64,000 nt of DNA from Prochlorococcus sp. AG-459-E08 (GCA_003209425.1 QCRB01000004.1:1-64000), one strand, 5' to 3'. Counted from the first letter of the stretch, positions 8,821 through 19,949 are shown. The notes: generated by a model not told the origin, from the letters alone. Program-made: numbers and translations.

Positions 8821-10608
8821 CTATTGAATCTCATTTAGTAAGTTTAAAATGGAACTTTGATCTTGGGTATTTATAAAATCTCCGAAATCCAAATCCAAAT
8901 TACTCTTCCACTTATCAAATAATGGTTCAAGAGTTTTTTCCAAATCGTTAAGTTCCATTTTTTGTAAGAATGGTTTAGCTAGCCTTTGTAGATTTTTACT
9001 TCCCCCCAACCATAATTGGTATTTGTTTTGCCCACTTCCAACAAGTGCTAATTCGGCCATATAAGGCCTGGTACATCCATTTGGACATCCTGTCATTCTA
9101 AATAATATTGTCTTTTGTATTTTTAAATCCAATAGTAATTTTTCAATCCTTTTTAATACATCAGGTAATATTCTTTCAGCTTCAGTCATCGCAAGACCAC
9201 AGAGTGGTAAAGCAGGACAAGCTAAAGCATGTCTTTGTATTTCATTAATGTTTTCTAAATTTTCGTATCCAATTTTTGAAAGAGATTTTTGAATTTCACC
9301 TTTATTTTTATTGGCGATATTACAAAGTAAAATATCTTGATTAGGAGTAAGTCTTAAATCTAAATTATATTTTTTAACAATACTTGTGATGGTATTCTTC
9401 TTCTCTCCAGATAATCTCCCTGATAATAATGGTAAACCTACGAAGTAGGAGGTTTTATTTTGTTTATGCCAACCTAGGTAATCAATAAGAACTTTATCCG
9501 GTTCTTTTCTGATTTTTTTAATTTCTTTTTTGAAATACTTATCAAAAAGTATTTTCTTGAACCATTTAATACCTTTTTTATGAAGAAGATATTTCATTCT
9601 CGAATTTTTTCTTGATTTTCTATCACCATAATCTCTTTGAATAGCCACAATGCTTTGTATTAATTCATAAACATCAGGTTCCTCAACATATCCAAGTGGA
9701 TCTGCAATTCTGGCAAAGGTCTCTTCATTATTATGTGCGCGACCCATACCTCCTCCAACATAGAAGTTACACCCTTCCAGGTTTCCATCTTTAGAAGTAA
9801 AGGCAACTATTCCTATGTCATTGGTAAGAAGATCAACAGAATTGTCCCCAGGAACTGTCACAGCACATTTGAATTTTCTCGGTAAATAGGTTGAACCATA
9901 AAGAGGTTCATCTTTTATCCCACTAAAAACATTATCTTGGAATTGGAGCTTCCTAATTGCTTCAATATCTTTGTCAGGTTTTATGGTGTACTCTAAATCT
10001 CCATCAGCCCAAAGCTCTAAAAAAGTGCCTTGGCCAGCCATTGGGGTGAGAAGATCTGCAACTTTTTTTGCCAATGCTCTTGCAATATTATAGTCTGGCG
10101 AATCAAATGGAGCCGCAGGGGCCATAACGTTTCTATTTATATCTCCACATGCAGCCAATGTGGAACCCATTGAATTTACTATTGTTTGAATTACTTCCTT
10201 TAGGTTCTCCTTTCTAATTCCATGCATTTGAAAGGCTTGTCTTGTAGTGGCCCTAAGTGTTCCATTACCTAGTTTGTTAGATAATTCATCTAATGCTAAA
10301 AATAATTTCCCAGGGATTTCACCGCCTGGATTTCTTAACCTAAGCATCATTTGCCAATCTTTACTTTTGCCCGGCCTTCTATTTTCCCTGTTATCTTGTT
10401 GATAACTACCATGAAATTTTAATAACTGAACTGCATCATTGGTAAAATGATCGCTCTCATTGACTAATTCCGTAGCAAGTGGTTCTTTAAGAAATTGACT
10501 ACTTTTTTTAAAATTTTCAAATTTAGAAACTTCTAATCCATTTGCCAAGCAAACAGTTTCTTCGTTGGAAGGATCTTTTTTCTTTTTTACTTTCTCAACC
10601 TTGATCAA
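8821..10608 (-). CDS. sir: Ferredoxin-dependent sulfite reductase
   Basis: LRNPGGEIPGKLFLALD, GDINRNVMAP, CPALPLCGLAMTEAER, RMTGCPNGCTRPYMAELALVG (siroheme/4Fe-4S motifs). Confidence 0.93.
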   Translation of the reverse strand: MIKVEKVKKKKDPSNEETVCLANGLEVSKFENFKKSSQFLKEPLATELVNESDHFTNDAVQLLKFHGSYQQDNRENRRPGKSKDWQMMLRLRNPGGEIPGKLFLALDELSNKLGNGTLRATTRQAFQMHGIRKENLKEVIQTIVNSMGSTLAACGDINRNVMAPAAPFDSPDYNIARALAKKVADLLTPMAGQGTFLELWADGDLEYTIKPDKDIEAIRKLQFQDNVFSGIKDEPLYGSTYLPRKFKCAVTVPGDNSVDLLTNDIGIVAFTSKDGNLEGCNFYVGGGMGRAHNNEETFARIADPLGYVEEPDVYELIQSIVAIQRDYGDRKSRKNSRMKYLLHKKGIKWFKKILFDKYFKKEIKKIRKEPDKVLIDYLGWHKQNKTSYFVGLPLLSGRLSGEKKNTITSIVKKYNLDLRLTPNQDILLCNIANKNKGEIQKSLSKIGYENLENINEIQRHALACPALPLCGLAMTEAERILPDVLKRIEKLLLDLKIQKTILFRMTGCPNGCTRPYMAELALVGSGQNKYQLWLGGSKNLQRLAKPFLQKMELNDLEKTLEPLFDKWKSNLDLDFGDFINTQDQSSILNLLNEIQ

Positions 10609-10695
10609 AGGACCAAAAAATATCTCTTTTTATACATTAGCGAAAAGCTTATTTAACTGGTAGTAAATTATAGTAAGTAAAGTCATATTTTTTTC

Positions 10696-12858
10696 TTGTC
10701 TAAATATTTACTTGAGATAGGAACAGAAGAGTTGCCCGCAAAATTTTCTCATTCTGTTCTAGAGCAATTTAAATCTCTAATAGAATTTGAATTGGACAAA
10801 AAGTTAATCAAATTCGAACATATAGTTGTTACCTCCACACCAAGGAGGATTGTTCTACTTCTTGAAGGTTTAGTTGATTATGCAGAAGATAAGATAATAG
10901 AAAGAAAAGGTCCTAAAGCAAATTCAGCTTATTTAAATGGATGCCCTACTAATGCTGCTTTAGGATTTGCTAATAGCTTAGATATAGATGTAGATGAGCT
11001 AGAAATAAAAAATACAGAAAAGGGTGATTTTGTATTTGGAAAGAAAATTGAGAAAGGACTATCAACAAAAATTTCTTTGTCTTTGATCATCCCAAAATTA
11101 GTAAAGAGTCTTCAAGGCCCTCGTTTTATGAAATGGGGGGCTGGGAACATAAAATTTTCAAGACCTATTAGGTGGATTGCCTCTATTTATAATGATGAAA
11201 TTCTTAATTTTGAATTTAATGAATGTGATCCAAAGATCAAAATAAGTAATAAAACAAAAAGTCATAGGTTAATCAATCAAGTTTTAAAAGTTCAGAATCC
11301 TGATGATTTTTTTAAATTATTGAAACGAAATAGAGTTATAGCTATTCGAAAAGAAAGAAAAGAAAAAATTGAAAGTTTAATAAATCAGGCATCTAAATCT
11401 TTAAATCTGAAAGCTGACCTTTCAGTAGGATTACTAAATGAACTAACTGATTTAGTTGAATGGCCAGACTTAATTATTGGCAAATTTAGTGATGAATTTC
11501 TTGATCTTCCGGTTGAAGTTCTCTCAACAGTCATGAAAAGTCATCAGAGATACGTTCCTCTTTTGTTGAAAAACAAAAGTTTTTCTAAACTAGATTTAAG
11601 CTCTGAAAAAAATATTAGTACAACTTTCTGCGTTATTTCAAATGGTCTTGAAGAATCAAATAATAATATTGCCAAAGGTAATGAGAAAGTCTTGAGAGCA
11701 AGGTTTTCAGATGCAAAGTTTTTTGTAGAAAGTGATAAAAAAGTCACCTCAATTGAAAGAAATGAGAAACTTAAATCTGTTTCTTATTTGAAAGGATTGG
11801 GAAATATTTTTCAAAGAGTAGAGAGAATAGTTGAAGTTACTAAAAAAATTCTTATATTTTTAAATGATAATTCTTTAGTAGATAAAAAAATAATAGAAGC
11901 TGCTAGATACTGTAAAAATGACTTATGTAGCGAAATTGTTTACGAATTCCCGGAGTTACAAGGAATAATGGGCGGTAAATATCTCAAAAATGAAGGATTT
12001 TGTGATGATATTTGTTTGGCTGTAGCTGAACATTATTTGCCTGCTTTTTATAAAGATGCTTTGCCCTCTACAAGATATGGTGGGATAGTTTCTATCGCAG
12101 ATAAGATTGAAACATTGATAAGTATTTTTATTTCAGGTAAGCGTCCAAGTGGATCCTCTGATCCTTATGCTTTGAGAAGAAGTTTGAATGGAGTTATTAA
12201 AATAATTTGGGAATATGAATTTGATTTGCCATTAGAAAATTTATTCAACGAACTTATTGATTTTTGGAGAATCTCTTTCCCTAATTTGAACTTCTCAAAA
12301 GAGAAAGTTGTAAATGATTTAAATGAATTTTTAGTTCAAAGAATTGTTAGTCATCTCGAAGAAATATCACTAGGCAAAGAAATAATTAAGGCGGTTTGCG
12401 CTTCTGATGAACTTTCTCAAAAAAGAATATTAAATATTGTTGATTTTAAAAATAGGATTAGATCTATTGTGGATTTTAAAGAAAAGGAAACTTTTGTTGA
12501 AATTCAGAAGGTAATTACTAGGGTTAGTAAATTAGCTAATAGCAGTTCGCTTTCCACAGACATTCTCTCAACAAGAGATAATATAAACAAGAATCTTTTT
12601 GAAAAAGATTGTGAATTGAAGGTTTTTGAATTTATTTGTGAACTAGAAAAACTTTTTTCTACAGGTGGCTGCAATTATTTGGAACTTCTAAATTTGTTTG
12701 AGATTAATGTAAACACTATTGAGGATTTATTTGATAACGAAAAAGGTGTATTAGTAATGACAGATGATATGCAAATAAGAAATAATAGACTCAATTTGTT
12801 GAGCTTAATTAGAAATTATTCTTTAAAGATCGCTGACTTTACGCTTTTGAACTCTTAA
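10696..12858 (+). CDS. glyS: Glycine--tRNA ligase beta subunit
   Basis: YLLEIGTEELPAKF, RFMKWG, DPYALRR motifs; TTG start. Confidence 0.95.
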   Translation: MSKYLLEIGTEELPAKFSHSVLEQFKSLIEFELDKKLIKFEHIVVTSTPRRIVLLLEGLVDYAEDKIIERKGPKANSAYLNGCPTNAALGFANSLDIDVDELEIKNTEKGDFVFGKKIEKGLSTKISLSLIIPKLVKSLQGPRFMKWGAGNIKFSRPIRWIASIYNDEILNFEFNECDPKIKISNKTKSHRLINQVLKVQNPDDFFKLLKRNRVIAIRKERKEKIESLINQASKSLNLKADLSVGLLNELTDLVEWPDLIIGKFSDEFLDLPVEVLSTVMKSHQRYVPLLLKNKSFSKLDLSSEKNISTTFCVISNGLEESNNNIAKGNEKVLRARFSDAKFFVESDKKVTSIERNEKLKSVSYLKGLGNIFQRVERIVEVTKKILIFLNDNSLVDKKIIEAARYCKNDLCSEIVYEFPELQGIMGGKYLKNEGFCDDICLAVAEHYLPAFYKDALPSTRYGGIVSIADKIETLISIFISGKRPSGSSDPYALRRSLNGVIKIIWEYEFDLPLENLFNELIDFWRISFPNLNFSKEKVVNDLNEFLVQRIVSHLEEISLGKEIIKAVCASDELSQKRILNIVDFKNRIRSIVDFKEKETFVEIQKVITRVSKLANSSSLSTDILSTRDNINKNLFEKDCELKVFEFICELEKLFSTGGCNYLELLNLFEINVNTIEDLFDNEKGVLVMTDDMQIRNNRLNLLSLIRNYSLKIADFTLLNS

Positions 12859-14179
12859 CTTTAATTCCCCCCTTTATTGAATAATTCTCTAGCATTTTTT
12901 CCACTTCTTTATTTTCCCTAACAGCACTATCAACGGGTTTATATTTTAGTGGAGCGAGGGCTTTTCCTCTTAAAATCGAACCAAGCGTAAGCATTGTGAT
13001 TTTAAGCTGCTGTAATGGTTTCATTGAGACAACTCTTTTGTATAAGTAACTATCAAAAGTAAGTCTCTGTACATCCATATCATCACACATTTCAACAAAG
13101 GCTTCTCTAGCAGAATCGTTTCTGTAAAAAATATTTTGAAGAATTTCTAGTACTTTATAGGTTGTGCCGTATTTTTTATCCCATTTTTTAAGGTAGTTTT
13201 TTAAATCTTTTTCTGATGGAATAACTTGACCATTTTTTGAGGCTTCGACAATTTCTTCAGCACACATTCTTCCGCTCTTAGCAGCGAAATAAATACCCTC
13301 TCCAGAACTTTTTGTAACATATCCTGCTGCATCACCTACCAATGCCATTCTCCCAACTACCCTCCTTGGCCTTGGATGCTCAGGGATAGGATGTGCTTCT
13401 ACCTTTATTACTTCACCATTAACAAGTCTTTTCTTTGCCCTATTTCTTACTCCTTCTTGAAGTCCTTTGATTAATGACTGATTTTTTTGCATTGTTCCAG
13501 TACCAACAGCTACATGATCATATTTAGGAAACACCCATCCATAAAAATCAGGTGAAACATCAGTGCCTACGTACATTTCTGCGAGATCTTCGTAGTAACT
13601 CATTTCTTCTTTGGGCAATTTAATTCTTTCTTGAAATGCAATAGCAACTTTGTAATCTCCAGCATCCATTGCTTTCGCAACCCTACTATTAGCTCCATCA
13701 GCCCCGATTAAAAGGTCAACAGTAAGCTCTTTAAGCTCTCCTTTTTTATCTCCATTTGTAAAATTTGAATATGAGAGTTTATATGGCCCTTTATTATTGT
13801 CGCCAGTATCAATAGAAGTAACTAATCCATTAACCAGTGTTGCACCAAGATCTGATGCTCTATTACGCATAAAAGCATCCATAACTTCTCTTCTACACAT
13901 CCCGATAAACTCATTATCGCTTTTCCCATAAACTCTATCTAAGCTAATATCTACTTCTCTATTTGATGGGGAGATCATTCTCATATGCCTTACTTTTCTA
14001 TCTATAATTGATTCAGGTAAATCAAATTCCTTTACCATACAAAGGGGAATAGCCCCTCCACATGGTTTTGCATTATCTAATTTTCTTTCGAAGAGCCATG
14101 TTTTAATTCCAGCTTTAGCAAGTATTTCAGCAGCACATGATCCACTAGGACCTCCACCAATAACAGCAACCCTCAACAT
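12839..14179 (-). CDS. chlP: Geranylgeranyl diphosphate/chlorophyll reductase
   Basis: GGGPSGSCAAEILAKAG FAD-binding motif, KPCGGAIPLCM, VGDAAGYVTKSSGEGIYFAAKSG. Confidence 0.94.
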   Translation of the reverse strand: MLRVAVIGGGPSGSCAAEILAKAGIKTWLFERKLDNAKPCGGAIPLCMVKEFDLPESIIDRKVRHMRMISPSNREVDISLDRVYGKSDNEFIGMCRREVMDAFMRNRASDLGATLVNGLVTSIDTGDNNKGPYKLSYSNFTNGDKKGELKELTVDLLIGADGANSRVAKAMDAGDYKVAIAFQERIKLPKEEMSYYEDLAEMYVGTDVSPDFYGWVFPKYDHVAVGTGTMQKNQSLIKGLQEGVRNRAKKRLVNGEVIKVEAHPIPEHPRPRRVVGRMALVGDAAGYVTKSSGEGIYFAAKSGRMCAEEIVEASKNGQVIPSEKDLKNYLKKWDKKYGTTYKVLEILQNIFYRNDSAREAFVEMCDDMDVQRLTFDSYLYKRVVSMKPLQQLKITMLTLGSILRGKALAPLKYKPVDSAVRENKEVEKMLENYSIKGGIKVKSSKA

Positions 14180-14291
14180 ACGAAAAAAAATAATAGTGTA
14201 TATAAAAGCTACATCTTTTTTGCTTATAAAAGTGCATTTCTTAAAATAATAGTTAATATCGAAATATCTTTTCCAAATTCAACTCTAAATA

Positions 14292-15005
14292 TTGGAACTA
14301 AACAAAGATATCAATCAATTTGATATACCTGTAGCTAAAAGAACTTACTTAAATAATTCTAATTTAATATTTTTTAAAAAATTATTAATTTTTTCTCCAT
14401 TTCTTTTCCTTTTTTTATCAGTTTCTGTATTGCGGTTGATAAGGAATATAGAATTAAAACCTCCTACTAATAACAAATTTCAAGTTGAGAGAAATCATGA
14501 CCAGAGAATTTTGGGTCATCTACCTTATAACGAAATTCCGAAAGAGAAACTTGTTTTAATTGAACCTAATATTGAAGTGCATTCTGATATGCGTAATTCC
14601 CTTTTAAAGATGAGAGAAGAAGCGAGAAAGGATGGGATAAATTTGGTCTTCTTGAGTGGTTATAGATCAATAAATTTGCAAAACGATATCTTTTATTCCT
14701 TAAAATCTATTAGAAATCAAGAAGCTTTAGTAAGAGCAAGAGTTTCAGCACCTCCTGGATATTCTGAACATAGTACTGGTTTCGCAATTGATATTGGAGA
14801 TGCTACTCAAAGAGAGACAGATTTTGAAACCGAATTCGAAAATACTCAAGCCTTTAGATGGTTAAAAAAAAATGCAGCCAAGTTTCACTTTAAGTTATCG
14901 TTTGACAAAGATAATAAATATATCGATTACGAACCCTGGCATTGGAGATATGAAGGATCAATAGAAGCTTTAAAAATTTTTGAAAGTTCAAATAGAAATT
15001 TTTAA
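14292..15005 (+). CDS. D-alanyl-D-alanine carboxypeptidase, VanY-like (M15 family)
   Basis: LSGYRS, YSEHSTGFAIDIGD, EPWHWRYEG motifs; N-terminal membrane anchor; TTG start. Confidence 0.88.
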   Translation: MELNKDINQFDIPVAKRTYLNNSNLIFFKKLLIFSPFLFLFLSVSVLRLIRNIELKPPTNNKFQVERNHDQRILGHLPYNEIPKEKLVLIEPNIEVHSDMRNSLLKMREEARKDGINLVFLSGYRSINLQNDIFYSLKSIRNQEALVRARVSAPPGYSEHSTGFAIDIGDATQRETDFETEFENTQAFRWLKKNAAKFHFKLSFDKDNKYIDYEPWHWRYEGSIEALKIFESSNRNF

Positions 15006-15134
15006 ATCTAATTGATTTATTAAATTATTCAATATGATTATGTTTTTCAAAGTCTTAAAGATAAAATTTTCATAATAAGCATTCTTTGAGTTAGCCTTAA
15101 TAAAGTCAATTCACTATTTATATAAAATTTATAA

Positions 15135-16931
15135 ATGTCATCTTCGATAAAAGAAATTAGAAATGTTGCAATTATTGCTCACGTAGATCATGGGAAGACA
15201 ACCCTTGTGGATGCATTGTTATCTCAATCTGGAATATTTAGAGATAATGAAGTTATTCCTACATGTGTAATGGATTCAAATGATCTTGAGAGAGAAAGAG
15301 GAATTACAATACTCTCAAAAAATACTGCAGTAAACTACCGAGACACGAGAATTAATATTATAGATACACCTGGACATGCAGATTTCGGAGGAGAAGTTGA
15401 GAGAGTTTTGGGAATGGTTGATGGTTGTTTGCTTATTGTTGATGCAAATGAGGGGCCGATGCCTCAAACAAGATTTGTTTTAAAAAAAGCATTAGAAAAA
15501 GGACTTAGGCCTATAGTCTTTGTAAATAAAATTGATAGACCAAGAGTAGTACCAGAAATAGCAATCGATAAGGTCCTTGATTTATTTTTAGAATTAGGAG
15601 CTGATGATGATCAATGCGATTTTCCTTATCTTTTTGGGAGCGGCCTATCTGGGTTCGCTAAAGAAGAGATGGAATCAAATAGTGACAATATGATGCCTCT
15701 TTTTGAATCTATTATTAGACATGTCCCACCCCCAGTAGGAGACTCAAAAAAGCCTTTTCAGTTGCAAATAACCACTTTGGACTACTCTGATTTCTTAGGG
15801 CGAATTGTAATTGGAAAAATTCATAATGGAACCATAAAAAGTGGTCAACAAGCTTGTTTAATAAAAGAAAATGGAAAAACTATTAAGGGTAAGGTTAGTA
15901 AACTTCTGGGATTTGAAGGGTTACAAAGAATTGATATAAATGAGGCATTTGCAGGTGATATTGTTGCTGTTTCTGGTTTCGATGACGTTAATATTGGAGA
16001 GACCATAGCATGTCCCGACTCTCCTCATCCTCTACCATTAATCAAAGTTGATGAGCCTACCTTAAATATGACTTTTGTTGTTAATGATTCCCCATTCGCT
16101 GGGAAAGAAGGGAAATTTGTGACTAGTAGACAATTAAAAAATAGATTGGAGAGGGAACTATTAACAAATGTTGCCCTAAGGGTCGAAGAAACTGATTCTC
16201 CTGACAGGTTCTCAGTCTCTGGAAGAGGAGAATTACATTTAGGGATTTTGATAGAAACTATGAGAAGAGAGGGGTTTGAGTTTCAAATCTCACAACCTCA
16301 AGTAATTTTTAGAGAAATCGATAATGTTGAATGTGAGCCTATAGAAACTTTGGTTTTAGATGTACCTGAAGTGTCTGTTGGTTCATGTATAGAGAAACTT
16401 GGATCTAGAAAGGCAGAGATGAAAAACATGCAGACAAGTTCAGATGGCAGAACCCAATTAGAATTTCTTGTGCCATCAAGAGGACTAATTGGATTTCGTG
16501 GTGAATTTGTGCGAATTACCAGGGGTGAGGGTATTATGAGTCATTCTTTTTATGAATATAAACCAAAAATGGGAGATTTTGAGACTAGGAGAAATGGAGT
16601 TCTTATAGCTTTTGAGGAAGGTGTGGCCACATTTTATGCATTAAAAAATGCTGAGGATAGGGGAGTCTATTTTATTAAACCTGGAGTTAAGGTTTATAAG
16701 GGAATGATAATTGGAGAGAATAATCGACCTCAAGACCTTGAGTTGAATATATGCAAAACTAAGCAGTTAACAAATATGAGGTCCGCTGGGGCAGAAGAGC
16801 TTGATACTTTGCAGTCTCCTGTAGATATTACTCTTGAAAGAGCACTCGAATATATTGGTCCTGATGAAATGCTAGAGGTAACACCGGATTCTATAAGAAT
16901 GAGAAAAATAAATAAGAAGAAAAAATATTAA
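15135..16931 (+). CDS. typA: Translational GTPase TypA/BipA
   Basis: [60 protein letters not shown]. Confidence 0.96.
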   Translation: MSSSIKEIRNVAIIAHVDHGKTTLVDALLSQSGIFRDNEVIPTCVMDSNDLERERGITILSKNTAVNYRDTRINIIDTPGHADFGGEVERVLGMVDGCLLIVDANEGPMPQTRFVLKKALEKGLRPIVFVNKIDRPRVVPEIAIDKVLDLFLELGADDDQCDFPYLFGSGLSGFAKEEMESNSDNMMPLFESIIRHVPPPVGDSKKPFQLQITTLDYSDFLGRIVIGKIHNGTIKSGQQACLIKENGKTIKGKVSKLLGFEGLQRIDINEAFAGDIVAVSGFDDVNIGETIACPDSPHPLPLIKVDEPTLNMTFVVNDSPFAGKEGKFVTSRQLKNRLERELLTNVALRVEETDSPDRFSVSGRGELHLGILIETMRREGFEFQISQPQVIFREIDNVECEPIETLVLDVPEVSVGSCIEKLGSRKAEMKNMQTSSDGRTQLEFLVPSRGLIGFRGEFVRITRGEGIMSHSFYEYKPKMGDFETRRNGVLIAFEEGVATFYALKNAEDRGVYFIKPGVKVYKGMIIGENNRPQDLELNICKTKQLTNMRSAGAEELDTLQSPVDITLERALEYIGPDEMLEVTPDSIRMRKINKKKKY

Positions 16932-16942
16932 GAATTAGTTAC

Positions 16943-17311
16943 ATGAATGAAGAAAGCACAAAAAGTTTTAAAGATTCATTTTTTATTGCTTTGAGTCTTT
17001 TTAATAATCATAAATGGTATGAGGCTCATGATGCTTTTGAAGAAATTTGGAATACTGTTGATGGTGACGAAAGACAAGTTATCCAGGGGATTTTACAAGT
17101 ATCCGTCTCGCAGTTTCACTTAAGTAAGGGTAATTTAAACGGCGCCACTATTTTGTTGGGAGAGGGGTTAGGTAGAATAAAAACCAGAACCAAGATTAAT
17201 TTAGGTATTGATCTTGAGTCCTTCTGCAGATGTTTGGAAGATCTATTGAGGAAATTACAACGTAGTGAAATATTAAATGAAAATGATAAGCCCTTCTTGA
17301 AACTTCTTTGA
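16943..17311 (+). CDS. DUF309 family protein
   Basis: LFNNHKWYEAHDAFEEIWN...VIQGILQVSVSQFHLSKGN is characteristic of DUF309. Confidence 0.85.
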   Translation: MNEESTKSFKDSFFIALSLFNNHKWYEAHDAFEEIWNTVDGDERQVIQGILQVSVSQFHLSKGNLNGATILLGEGLGRIKTRTKINLGIDLESFCRCLEDLLRKLQRSEILNENDKPFLKLL

Positions 17312-17403
17312 TGAATATATCTTTCTATTTAAAAAAATTATTGTTTTCTATTTCACTTTTTTTTCAAGAAAGTAAGATAACTAATCGATCTCAAAGAAGA
17401 TGA
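17311..17403 (+). CDS. 30-aa ORF coupled to both neighbours (putative microprotein or gene remnant)
   Basis: MNISFYLKKLLFSISLFFQESKITNRSQRR. Its ATG overlaps the DUF309 TGA (ATGA) and its TGA overlaps the lptB ATG (ATGA). Confidence 0.4.
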   Translation: MNISFYLKKLLFSISLFFQESKITNRSQRR

Positions 17404-18128
17404 ACTTAAAAATTCAAAATGTATCTCTTTCAATTCAAGGAAGATTAATCGTAAAGGACGTCACTATTACTGTTAATCCTGGAGAAGTTGTAGGATTGAT
17501 GGGACCAAATGGAGCAGGGAAAACCACTACTTTTAATCTTGCGGTTGGGAATATTAAACCAGATAGAGGTAAAGTTTTAATGAATGGTAAAAACATAACC
17601 AAGCTACCACTCCCTATTAGATCAAGACTTGGATTAGGTTATTTAACTCAAGAAGCCAGTATTTTTAGAGATCTTACCGTTAAGGAAAATATTGACTTGG
17701 CTTTGCAAAATTCACCTTGCAGTTTAGCGGCAATTAGAAATAGGAGAGAACAACTAATAAATGAATTTAATTTGAATAAGTTTGTTGATTACTATGGTTT
17801 CCAACTTTCAGGAGGAGAGAGGAGAAGGTGCGAAATAGCGAGAGCACTTTCTGTTGGAAGAAAAGGACCTAAATATTTGTTATTAGATGAACCATTTGCT
17901 GGAATCGATCCTTTAGCTGTTAACGATTTAAAGAAATTAATTCTTAAATTAAGCAGAAATGGGGTTGGGATTCTAATTACAGACCATAATGTGAGAGAAA
18001 CCCTTTTAATTACAAATAAATCTTATGTTTTAAGTGAGGGTAAAATACTAGCTTATGGATCATCAATCGATTTAGCTAAAAATACAATTGTGAAGAAGTT
18101 TTATCTAGGCGATAATTTCCAACTTTGA
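17400..18128 (+). CDS. lptB: LPS export ABC transporter ATP-binding protein
   Basis: GPNGAGKTTTFNLAVG, LGYLTQEASIFRDLTVKENI, LSGGERRRCEIARAL, DEPFAGIDPLAV. Confidence 0.93.
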   Translation: MNLKIQNVSLSIQGRLIVKDVTITVNPGEVVGLMGPNGAGKTTTFNLAVGNIKPDRGKVLMNGKNITKLPLPIRSRLGLGYLTQEASIFRDLTVKENIDLALQNSPCSLAAIRNRREQLINEFNLNKFVDYYGFQLSGGERRRCEIARALSVGRKGPKYLLLDEPFAGIDPLAVNDLKKLILKLSRNGVGILITDHNVRETLLITNKSYVLSEGKILAYGSSIDLAKNTIVKKFYLGDNFQL

Positions 18129-18239
18129 ACTTCTTATTTAAAAATTAAGAATTAATTATTAAATATTTACTCATTCATGATTGATTTAAATTATTATTTA
18201 TTAGTCATTATAAATTTTAGACTGGTCTAAATTCTTGGA

Positions 18240-19169
18240 ATGATATTAGATAATCTCTTAAAAAGTTTTGTATCTGACCCAGTTGCATTTTTGGGAATTT
18301 TAGCCTTTTATACTTTATTGGTTAATTTACCGTTATCTTTAGGTGCCCTTTTTAAAGAGAAATCTTCATTTGCAGTGAGTTTACTTACGATTTCATTTAA
18401 TTTTTTGATAGCTTTACAATTAATTTTTAGGTGGTCTATTTCTGGACATTTTCCAGTAAGTAATTTATACGAATCCCTTTATTTCCTCGCTTGGGGTATC
18501 TCGATGGGGCAGCTATTAATTGAAAGAGAGAATCAATCTCCCGTAATCCCCTCAATAGCAATACTTATTGAATTGCTTACTGTAGCTTTTGCTTGTTTTG
18601 TCCTGCCTGAAGATTTAAAATTATCGTCCAACTTAGTTCCAGCCTTGAGATCTAGTTGGTTAATAATGCATGTGAGTGTTGTAATGCTTAGTTATGCAGC
18701 ACTTGTAATAGGCTCTTTACTTTCAGCTTCTATTTTGTTTAGTAATAAAAATCAACCGCTTCAAATCAGAAGTAGTTCCACAGGCATAGGAGGGTACAAA
18801 ATATCTAATAATATTTCTTTAAATGGAATGGTTGATTCTGTTGAATTTTCTCATTCAGAAGAATTAGATACACTAAGTTATCGATCAATATTAATAGGCT
18901 TCGTTCTTTTAACTCTCGGTTTAATTTCAGGTGCGGTTTGGGCTAATGAAGCATGGGGTACTTGGTGGAGTTGGGATCCAAAAGAAACTTGGGCATTTAT
19001 CTCATGGTTATTTTATGCAGCTTATTTACATATGAGAATTAGTAAAGGTTGGCAAGGTAGAAAACCAGCTTTAATGGCTACTACTGGATTCTTGGTAGTT
19101 TTAGTATGCTATTTAGGAGTTAATTTTTTAGGGGTAGGTTTACATAGTTATGGATGGATATTTGGATGA
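18240..19169 (+). CDS. ccsA: Cytochrome c biogenesis protein CcsA
   Basis: GAVWANEAWGTWWSWDPKETWAFISWLFYAAYLHMR WWD motif; multi-TM. Confidence 0.95.
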   Translation: MILDNLLKSFVSDPVAFLGILAFYTLLVNLPLSLGALFKEKSSFAVSLLTISFNFLIALQLIFRWSISGHFPVSNLYESLYFLAWGISMGQLLIERENQSPVIPSIAILIELLTVAFACFVLPEDLKLSSNLVPALRSSWLIMHVSVVMLSYAALVIGSLLSASILFSNKNQPLQIRSSSTGIGGYKISNNISLNGMVDSVEFSHSEELDTLSYRSILIGFVLLTLGLISGAVWANEAWGTWWSWDPKETWAFISWLFYAAYLHMRISKGWQGRKPALMATTGFLVVLVCYLGVNFLGVGLHSYGWIFG

Positions 19170-19193
19170 TTTGATAATCTCCAAAAGTATTTA

Positions 19194-19949
19194 TTAAGGT
19201 TCTGAGAGAACCTTACCATTTTGGGCTTCTTGCGCAACTTTTCTCAAGTCTTCACATCCTTCTTTTAATGTTGGGTAGGCAAACATTCCACTGCCTGCAA
19301 TAAAACAATTTGCTCCAGCATCGGCACATTGTGAAATAGTCCAATTTGCTTTTATACCACCGTCAACTTCAATATCGACATTTAAGTTTTTTTCAATAAT
19401 AAAGTTTCTTATTTCTCTGATTTTATTAAGCATTGTTGGTATGTAAGCTTGTCCACCAAAGCCTGGATTAACTGTCATAACCAAAACATGGTCAACCATA
19501 TCCATAATGTTTTTAATCATTTCAAAAGGAGTATGAGGGTTTAATGCTACAGAAGGAGATCCTCCTAGATCTCTGATTCTTCCGAGAACTCTATGTAAAT
19601 GAATATTTGCTTCGGCATGAGCTATAACTACTCCTGGTTCACCATTCGCCCCTTTTGTAGCGTTTACATAAGATTCAATCATGGTCTCGCAATTGTATTG
19701 GCTCACCATTAATTGAGTTTCAAAAGGGACATTGCAATATTTTCTGCATGCAGCAATCATTTCAGGACCGAATGTAAGATTTGGTACGAAATTTCCATCC
19801 ATTACATCAAATTGAATTCTATCTACCCCAGCTTCCTCAAGTTCTTTTACACATGCTCCCATATTTGCCCAATCTGCTGGTAAAACTGAAGGTATTATTT
19901 GAATTGGTCTATTTACACCAGCTAGATTCGTTTGATTTGACTCAGTCAT
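19194..19949 (-). CDS. rpe: Ribulose-phosphate 3-epimerase
   Basis: IIPSVLPADWANMG, RIQFDVMDGNFVPNLTFGP, VLVMTVNPGFGGQAYIP, DVEIDVDGGIK-like motif. Confidence 0.96.
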   Translation of the reverse strand: MTESNQTNLAGVNRPIQIIPSVLPADWANMGACVKELEEAGVDRIQFDVMDGNFVPNLTFGPEMIAACRKYCNVPFETQLMVSQYNCETMIESYVNATKGANGEPGVVIAHAEANIHLHRVLGRIRDLGGSPSVALNPHTPFEMIKNIMDMVDHVLVMTVNPGFGGQAYIPTMLNKIREIRNFIIEKNLNVDIEVDGGIKANWTISQCADAGANCFIAGSGMFAYPTLKEGCEDLRKVAQEAQNGKVLSEP

